From Acephala macrosclerotiorum (taxonomy: Eukaryota > Ascomycota > Leotiomycetes > Helotiales > Mollisiaceae): a stretch of DNA of 20,032 nucleotides. A program made the translations under genes and the position numbers. How positions within the stretch are numbered: the first letter of the stretch is position 1; each line of letters begins with the position of its first letter. Under the pieces are notes generated by a model. It was not told where the DNA came from. It worked only from the letters and a program-made list of their open reading frames with translations, and ran no database searches. Location: positions 1 through 20,032 of the forward strand of contig MU119771.1 of the NCBI GenBank assembly GCA_014904845.1, in the 5' to 3' direction. Positions 1 to 6,870 of this stretch are shown in pieces.

Positions 1-480
1 ATTTAATAAATTTATAAATATTATAATATAAATAAAAAATATTACTATTAATATAATATTAATTTAATAATTATATACGATATTAAATTGAATTAAAATT
101 AATATTATTTATATTAAAATTAAAATTAAAATTTTTATATATTTATTAAATTTATAATTTATAATTATTTAATTAAAAAATAAAATAAAAATATATTATT
201 AAATTATTATAATAATTATATATTTAAATATTTAATATTTAATTAATATTTATATAATTATTTATATATAAAATTTATATATATATATATATATATAAAT
301 ATAAATTTTTTTATTATTTATATTTTATATATAATAAAATTAATAAAATAATTATTTAATAAATTTTTATTTTTATTATTATTATTTTATAATTTTTTAA
401 GTCTATTTCAAATCCAAGTTTATTTGTATACGGTTTTTATTTTTAATACTTTTCAACTCTTCTTAACTCTTGAAATACAT
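1..480. repeat. Extremely AT-rich block, RIP-like
   Basis: The first 400 bases are almost only A and T, with just a few isolated G or C bases, and no credible reading frame is present. Normal composition returns abruptly between about 400 and 490, right at the end of the HET pseudogene. Blocks like this in filamentous ascomycetes are usually old repeats saturated by C-to-T change (repeat-induced point mutation) or AT isochores. No repeat family can be recognised in what is left. A mitochondrial origin is a weaker alternative, because no mitochondrial gene is seen. Confidence 0.75.
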
Positions 481-496
481 TTTGAACTATAAATAT

Positions 497-2573
497 TCAA
501 ACCAATTGAAGAGAGACTTCCGGTGCACCTTCAAATAACCCGAGACTCTTTTGAAGATTCAAGACTCCTACCCGCTCCCAACTACGCGGGATCCGGATAG
601 ATGGTTTGGAGACAAGGATGCATAGAAACGTATCTGTCTCACCAGAACTCCAATCTTTGTCTTCTGTTGTACCCAAGAGCGAGCAGTTGACCATGGCTCC
701 TTCTTCAATCGGGACGGATTCGCCCATAGACTATGTAACATCTTGACGCATACTGACTGTGCAGATCCATATCATGCCATCACGGTCCTGATCGAAAATT
801 ACCTTACTCATTTTTTCTGGCAAAGTGATGTTCTCCAGGTATGAAATGATTGCTGACACAACCATGGATCGGATCTTGATTGCAAAATCTTCCTTCTGGT
901 TTGATTCTGTCACGATTAGAGGCATGCCCGTACCCAGGTATGAAAAATGCTCATCTGGCTTGAAGCTGTCATCATGGAAGGCGGGAAACACAATAGCAGT
1001 ACCTTCCGTATGGAGGACTAGGGATGCCCAAGACCACGTAGGTGCATAGGGATTGTGCCCCCATCGGGTGTTCTCAGGGGGCTGCGTGGCTCGGGGTCTT
1101 GTGGTATTCCAAAGCAGTCCGCGGGTAATATCTATATCCCAAAGTCCTGCTAAATAGCCGCAGCCGAGACGTTGTTGAAAGACTGTTGCAACCCCCAGAA
1201 GAGCCGGCAGCCTATCTGATTCGAACGTTAGGCGTAGTTTCGAAAACTGTTCAACCACGTCTAGCCAGCGGTCAAGAACTCTGCTATGGTCCAGTGATTT
1301 GAGGTCGAGCGAGCCTCTTCTGGCTCTACTCGATCGCGACACCACGTTATCCAGTCCTGTGCACTCGCAACAAAGATTTGACCTGCATTCCATTACCATT
1401 TCTGATGGATGGAAGTGAAGCGTTCGTGGAGCTAACTGCCGCTCTTGGAATACCCACGCACGTGACAGTAATGGTACTGTTGCGGTGTCCAATGAATTCG
1501 CACCGCTGGTAGTTTGTGCACTGTAACGATAATGTATCGAATCGAAAGATGGGACCATAACCTGTGGATATGGCGAACGATGTTGTACAAAGGCTCTGGG
1601 AAACGTGCTTAATGCTCCTTGGCCAAAAACAGCCACCGCTACTGTCGGAAGCTCCAGTTGCAGCGATATTTATGAAGCTATTAGAATAGACAGATGCCAT
1701 GCGCGCTGATTCTCGCTTCCAGTCGAGCTCGTCATCTTGGACAATGCATAGCGAATCGATCCATAAAAAGCCGACTCCAAGTGCCCTGACGATCGTAATC
1801 GCATCTTGAAATGTTCGTGGGAGTTCTGACCATTGAATGCAAAGCTGTCTTCGAGCCAGTGTACTCCTGGTTGTCCGGATAACTTCGGCAGTTCCCCAGC
1901 AATGACTGAGAGTGGCATAGCAACTTGTTTGACGGTTGAGGCTGATAGAGTCGACTAGGACGATGGAGCATCCGCGCTCCGGTTGTGATCGCAAGTCTAG
2001 AATGCGGGTAGGGAAACGTGTCTCATCTAGCTTGCCATGAATACAAGCGTCGTGGTTTGAACAACACTCGTCAAGCCACGCTTTTATTATTCGAGTACGC
2101 CCTTCCACTGAAATCTCAGAGGGAACTTCTCGAGCAACGCCAAAGCATCGCGGAATCTCGGAACCTATCGATGGCGTGAGCTCAAGCCAACTCCACAATT
2201 AGACGGGTACCCGCAGACCTTCATGAAGCGAGTAGTATTGCAGTCGAACGCTGAGACTCCTGTTGCTCTTGATAGCACAGTAGTCCCCAAGAATCTCAAC
2301 CTCGAGCGGACGATCGTCTTGCAGGACGAAGTGGCCTTGGTACGGGCGTTTGTCATCAAAAATATGCAAGTTGACGCTAAACAGCGATAAGCCATCTTTG
2401 ACAACCTTGCAAGTCATACACCCATTTTCCGACGATCGCCTTAAATCTGAAGAAGCAAATTCGAGATGATACTCCAGTGTCAGATCATCTTTCACACGAA
2501 CACTCCAATTGCGACCTTCGAGACGAGATGCGTGGTCCAGCCGTAAACCGAGGCATACTTCGCAAAGCACCAT
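497..2573 (-). pseudogene. HET-domain (heterokaryon incompatibility) protein, broken
   Basis: The gene reads leftward from an ATG at 2573 (MVLCEVC...). The classic HET landmarks follow in order: YATLSHCWG (about 1900-1925), LPRTFQDAI (about 1800), FLWIDSLCIVQDDELDW (about 1725-1770), IAATGASDSSGGCF (about 1630-1665), SRAWVFQERQLAPR (about 1430-1465), DRLPALLGVA (about 1200) and APTWSWAS (about 1015-1045). HET proteins trigger cell death when genetically unlike hyphae fuse. Three breaks are seen. A TAA lies in frame at 2199-2201, though a 54-bp in-frame intron (2165-2218, donor GTCTGC) could remove it. The frame shifts by one between the GGCF motif and SRAWVFQ, somewhere in about 1510-1640. 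A TAG lies in frame at 731-733, after which the same frame runs on to 497 with typical HET C-terminal sequence. A 43-bp GT-AG intron could explain the shift but lacks a branch site. I favour a recent pseudogene; the family call is firm. Confidence 0.85.
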
Positions 2574-3013
2574 AGTGCAGTTAACACCGTTCAGTGGACT
2601 TGGTGGCCTCGAACATTACCAAAAATCTGCCAACGAAAGACGAACTTATTTGTGCACCAGGCTCATCGAGGTAAGTCTTCCCAAGCCTCACCGAGGATCC
2701 CGGCTGTATTTATAATAACTGTGAGCAGATTCAGATAAGGCTGCACCCAAGCTGGGCGTTGCACCCATTCCTTCCCTTTCCATTTAACGCAGCGGGCGTA
2801 CGTTACACACATACGAAAGCCACACACAAAAAATATCGGGACGTGGGACTTGAGGAGCCTTGTCCGACCATCCATCATCGCATTTGCTCGGACTGTATGG
2901 CCGCAGCCCCCACGATTCAATTCACTGTCGAACGACACAATACTAAAAGGTGTGGCAGACTGCATAGAAAAGAGCCGAATAGCAGAAGCTACTAAGCCAA
3001 AACATGTTCATAA
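2574..3013. other. Intergenic, upstream of the HET pseudogene
   Basis: This holds the former promoter side of the HET gene. The short open frames on both strands (for example 2663-2965 reverse) show no domain, no signal peptide and no splice structure that joins them to a neighbour. Nothing else was recognised. Confidence 0.4.
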
Positions 3014-3280
3014 TATCCCCTCAGCGACGGACTCGCTTGCCACTTTTAGCGTCAAAATACAACAACTTGAAAGGGTCGCATTAGGAGTGTACTTGACATC
3101 TAGAAAGGCAGCTTTCTCTCAATAATAGAGCTTCTTCGAAAGTTTGTAGGGCTGCTTTTTAAAATATAGATATCTTTGCTCTCGAACTCGTTGTGTTGCT
3201 CAGTACAGAGGGTCTGATTTAGCGAGAATGCGCTCTGTAGAAAAATGACGCTAAAATTGCCTGCCGTCGCTGAGGGGATA
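3014..3280. mobile_element. MITE-like element with terminal inverted repeats, TA target duplication
   Basis: The sequence TATCCCCTCAGCGACGG at 3014-3030 recurs exactly as its reverse complement at 3264-3280. A second inner pair, TTTTAGCGTCA at 3044-3054, matches the reverse complement at 3246-3256, so the inverted ends are about 40 bp with an uneven spacer (13 bp on the left, 7 bp on the right). TA at both outer edges is consistent with a TA target duplication, giving a 263-bp body (3016-3278). There is no room for a transposase, so this would be a non-autonomous element, perhaps moved by a Tc1/mariner-type enzyme. The repeat pair is seen directly; the element class is inferred. Confidence 0.7.
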
Positions 3281-3465
3281 AGCGACTGTAGGCTCTCCAA
3301 GCCTCTTTCATGGAAGAAGTCTTCCCCTTCCTTTTCTGTTTTACCACTTTTATCAGAGTTGAAATGAAAAACTTTTTTCCATCGCAAACCTATATTTCTT
3401 TGTGGCCAGCACCTTTTCCAGCAACTTTGAGGTGTTGCAACCAGTTTTCGAGTATGCAGAGCCTT
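3281..3465. other. Intergenic between MITE and small Cys-rich gene
   Basis: Pyrimidine-rich stretch that would serve as 3' flank of the small reverse-strand gene. No feature recognised. Confidence 0.3.
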
Positions 3466-3768
3466 TCAGTACTTGGAGCTATGAGCGTCGACCTCTCGTG
3501 CATCTATTGACATCAAGTCGGAAGCGTGTTGTGGTTGCTCATGAAGGGTCCGGTTACCCAACATGATCACATCATGACTTCCGCTCAAGTTAGTTCAACT
3601 GCAAGTTATTGGGAGTATCTCCACTTACGAGGCAGCTTCGCAGTCTGGGCAGTCTAATTGTCTTCTGCCATTGGCTATCTGGGGAGTACGACAAGCAGCA
3701 ATACCGCATGGATGGAAGTCTTTGGTCTTGCACCCGCAGGCCCATATGGTCAAGAGGATATGGCACAT
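3466..3768 (-). CDS. Small Cys-rich protein, two exons (about 83 aa)
   Basis: Reading leftward from an ATG at 3768 gives MCHILLTIWACGCKTKDFHP and then more Cys, ending CPDCEAAS, just before a canonical GTAAGT donor at 3628. A CTAAC branch site sits 14 bases before the proposed acceptor at 3578, giving a 51-bp intron. Exon 2 (3577-3466) continues open from HDVIMLGNR to a TGA. The exon lengths (140 and 112) keep the frame. The pattern CxC, HPC, C, CPxC resembles the short zinc-binding-like proteins starting MC...CGC that are common and uncharacterised in ascomycetes. The acceptor ends GAAG, which is less usual. No function can be assigned. The splice signals are better than chance would suggest, but expression is untested. 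Confidence 0.45.
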
Positions 3769-4599
3769 CCTGGATGATAGGCGAAGGACTCTCCTGGTCC
3801 CTTGGATGAAGGTGTGATACCCGACACACTTCAGGCTTTACTGTCTACTATAAGCTGTCAAACTCAAGATCCCACCACCCTCACCAATAGGTGAAGCCAA
3901 ACTGCGGCCATGAGAATGCTTCAGTGACAGCAGGGGAGAAACTTACTAGCTTTGGTTCAACTACTAGTACTTCTTCGACTACAACGTCCAGCATCTCGTG
4001 ACGAAGAATGGATGGAACAGGGTCCTGGAATACCACGAGGATGACCAGCCGTGCAGAATGAATCGACGGGTATGGCTATGCCTCAAGATCTGTGTGCAGT
4101 TGTTTATATGGAAGCGTTGATCAACGACACTCTGTTCTCGTCCTTGATGTGTGCTCGAAGTGCAGCATCGCCAATTGGAAATGACGCACTAGGTGAATAT
4201 CAAGGCCACTGTGTGCCATGTTGCGAATGGGGAACGGGGAAAGGGGAAGAGTGTGCCAAAAGGGAATGCAGAGGCGATTACTGCACCGAAGTTGAAAAAC
4301 ACTCTATTATTGCCCTCACAGAATATTCCGAGCTTAGTATATCCAATGAGATATGACCTCTGCGGGACAAACTTTGGGAAGTGGGTGAAGGACCAGAGGG
4401 AGAAGGAAAGGTAACGGCACTTGGAAGGGAACGACATCGATTGGAATAGCAGAATCAGTTGACGGCCGTGAAACGCATTTCCTTCTCACTGACGCCATGA
4501 CTGGTGTGGATGGCCGTGAGAAACCCATTCATCAAATGTGTTGGCATTATTTTCTTGTTCTAATATGATTTCCGGTTTCTTCTCTTGCGTTCCTCTTCA
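3769..4599. other. Intergenic, no recognised gene
   Basis: About 830 bases with only short open frames. Forward 4051-4356 (101 codons) has no recognisable domain. A reverse-strand frame near 3880-4073 reads smoothly for about 60 codons, but its start side is closed by a stop and no continuation was found. No RNA gene was seen. Confidence 0.4.
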
Positions 4600-4694
4600 C
4601 ACTTTTCCCTTTTGCACTTTTCCCTTTTGCACTTTTCCCTTTTGCACTTTTCCCTTTTGCACTTTTCCCTTTCCCCCTTTCCCCCTTTCCCCCC
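4600..4694. repeat. Minisatellite: 15-bp unit (4.7 copies) then 8-bp unit (3 copies)
   Basis: The unit CACTTTTCCCTTTTG repeats head to tail from 4600 without change for four copies plus a partial fifth (4660-4669). TTTCCCCC then repeats three times (4670-4694, the last copy one C longer). The tract is pure pyrimidine apart from one A and one G per unit. It lies about 330 bases upstream of the proposed start of the zinc-finger/kinase locus, so it is in that gene's promoter region. A role is not shown. The copy number is likely to vary between strains. Confidence 0.9.
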
Positions 4695-5024
4695 TCGCTT
4701 GTTGATTTTAGCTTGATCAGTCCGTTGCACCGCCATCATTCATACAAATTGCTTAATTCACACATGCCATTTGTTTACACCCAGCTTGCTTCACCAGACT
4801 TTGCATTCAGTATATTGAGAGCGAGACACGCTATCATTTTACTACGAGCTATACTTACCGCTCTACGGAATCCCGTACCGTACCTAGGTATAAGTCATTT
4901 CTCCCGCCTAGGTGAAGCTACGGTACTCGTCACGTGGCTCGTCAGTGCAGACCCAGGTTCGACCAGTTTGAATACTCAGATAGTTTCAGACTCTCAGTCC
5001 CTCTGTTGTCTGGATTGTTTCTTC
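4695..5024 (+). promoter_or_regulatory. Probable 5' region of the zinc-finger/kinase locus
   Basis: The frame of exon 1 is open upstream to an ATG at 4713. That part of the frame is unlike the acidic, Ser-rich protein that follows and sits directly after the pyrimidine minisatellite, so I treat it as promoter and leader. Twice within about 50 bases the motif CCTAGGT occurs (about 4882 and 4908). No TATA box is convincing. Confidence 0.35.
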
Positions 5025-6818
5025 ATGGATGCAGAAAATGGTTCTGGCATCACGGCAGACGCTGATTGGAGCAGCGGGGGCTCGGCAATCCCGCCAGTCG
5101 CAGACGAGCCCCCCAACAGCTTCAACGAGCTGTACGAAGACTTGACCATGTACGCCTACAATGGATGCAATTCGGCCCAAACGTCTGTCCCCAGCGGCGA
5201 TAGCGGCCAAGAAGAACCCAGCCGTCCGTCATTAGAGACGGTAACACTAGCAGGCCCAGGCTGCATCGAACGCGACGCTCGACGAGACCAGAGCCCCGCC
5301 CAACGTTCGAGCCTCGATCGCAATAATTACACAACAAGATATGGAGGAGAAACAATTCCAGCATTGCACAGATCCGTTCCAAGGACTAACGAAATAATGC
5401 CGGTGATATGTGAGCATGCGGAGTCATCGGAGGAGCCGAAAGGCACGCCCATGATGGTAAGCCATTGCAGGCTGTGCAGATGGACCGACGTTCACGATGT
5501 TGGTCAGAGCTAATATCTCTACGATGTAGGTGCAACGGCCACAGGACCTCAGCGAGCAGCAGCAGGGACTCGGCAACAATGAGGGAGGTGGAACTACGAC
5601 AACAAGACATTCATCGACTTCGACATCGAGTGGACAACCCTTATCAAATGCTGATTTCGAGTTGGCTGGCGAATTCTTGGATGGTGCTTCCGAAGACAAA
5701 CTACACGAAATCATCGAGAAGTTCGTCAAGAATAAGACTTCGAAGATGCCCACAGTAATTGCGAGACACATGCGTTCTGAGTTGCTGCCTTTCTACCAGA
5801 GACAGACAAATCAATCCTTACCAAGCCAACAGAAACAAGATCTCATCACCAAGATCACCGATATCTTGAAAAAAGACTTCGATGAACCCAATCAAATTGT
5901 CGATATCTCAGAAGTGGTCATCTTGATATTCAAGCAGAGTGGATTCCCATCACGGAATCAATTGCAAACGTCCGGAGTGGAGCAAAATACCCACGACATT
6001 GTATCTACTCCCAAAAATACTAGCTCGCAGCCCGAGGACGAGGCGAGGCGTAACAAGCGCCCAGCGAACTTCACGAACAGCTCAAAAACGCGCCCTAAAC
6101 GTCAAAAGAAAGAGGCGGGAGAGTCAAGTGGTGAAGGTGTGTCGCAGAGCAAAGGTCCTTACAGATGCGACGAGGGAAAATGTCAAGCAAAGATAATTTG
6201 TGGTAAGAACTATTGGAGGAGACACACCGCAGAATCGCACTTCCCAAAAACCGTCTATCTATGCCTTCATTGTTTGTACCCCCAAACCAGGAAGGACCAT
6301 TCGGAGGAACACTTTAAGAGTCATCCAGATCGCCAGGGGGCCTATGTCGAGGATGCTCGCGAGCTTGGAGATACGTATAGATACGTATCATCCGATCTGC
6401 CCTTACGAACACTGTCGTAGACACCTCTCTTCTTATGAAGAAGCTATTGATCACATTCAGGAGCACCAAGAACGTGAGAGCTTGGAAAACCTTCGGTACA
6501 ACTGTGTCTGTGGGCCGCACAATTGGAGGAGCAGCGGAAAGCTCCCCCCAGGAGCCAAAAACTAGAAAAGGCAGAAGAAAGGTTGTTCTGGCGTACCACG
6601 TCATTCATCCGGAGATAATCACAGAGATGACCAAGAAGACGATGATTCGTCGCAGAGCCGCGACATGAATGGAAGCAGTAGCGGAGATCCCAGCAGTAGC
6701 AGTGGAGGGAGCCAATCTAGACGGCAGTCTGGTGGCAGTGGTGGGGCAAATATGGCGAACACAACATCAGGACAGACCTGTGATGCCGAGGGTAAGGGGG
6801 ATGGTGAAGTTCAGCTAG
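5025..6818 (+). pseudogene. C2H2 zinc-finger N-terminal half of the zinc-finger/kinase locus, with a frameshift and a stop
   Basis: Exon 1 runs from ATG 5025 (MDAENGSG...) to 5456. A 73-bp intron (5457-5529, GTAAGC donor, GCTAAT branch) leads into exon 2. A Gln/Ser/Thr-rich stretch is followed by a helical region (about 5650-5940), a basic patch (about 6040-6120) and C2H2-like fingers: CDEGKC...H...H (about 6166-6240), YLCLHC...H...H (about 6256-6320), and CPYEHC...H...H (about 6398-6465). The third finger is in another frame. A 10-bp near-perfect tandem duplication (GATACGTAT repeated at 6370 and 6380) causes that shift. The same frame then meets a TAG at 6563-6565 and continues beyond it through a Ser/Gly-rich linker to 6818. 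A 52-bp intron (6819-6870, GTAAGT, CTAAT, TTAG) joins this frame correctly to the kinase. It was therefore one gene. A working shorter zinc-finger protein ending at 6420 is the main alternative. Confidence 0.65.
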
Positions 6819-6870
6819 GTAAGTGCAGATAGTACCCTCTATCGGCCTCTATCTAATCACTATATCTTAG

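Noticed and set aside
1564..1606. 43-bp intron to explain the HET frameshift
   Set aside because: Would restore the frame (GTTTCC...CACAG) but is very short and lacks a branch site; a frameshift is simpler.
3880..4073. Reverse frame reading EVLVVEPKLVSFSPAVTEAF and onward
   Set aside because: Reads smoothly but is closed by stops on both sides, with no start, partner exon or known family.
4051..4356. Forward 101-codon open frame
   Set aside because: No domain, signal peptide or plausible promoter; low-complexity end.
4940..4975. T-arm-like AGGTTCGAC suggesting a tRNA
   Set aside because: No matching acceptor or anticodon arms can be folded around it.
4713..5024. Upstream ATG extending the zinc-finger exon by 104 codons
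   Set aside because: Composition differs from the protein and it directly follows the minisatellite; ATG 5025 is preferred, though not proven.
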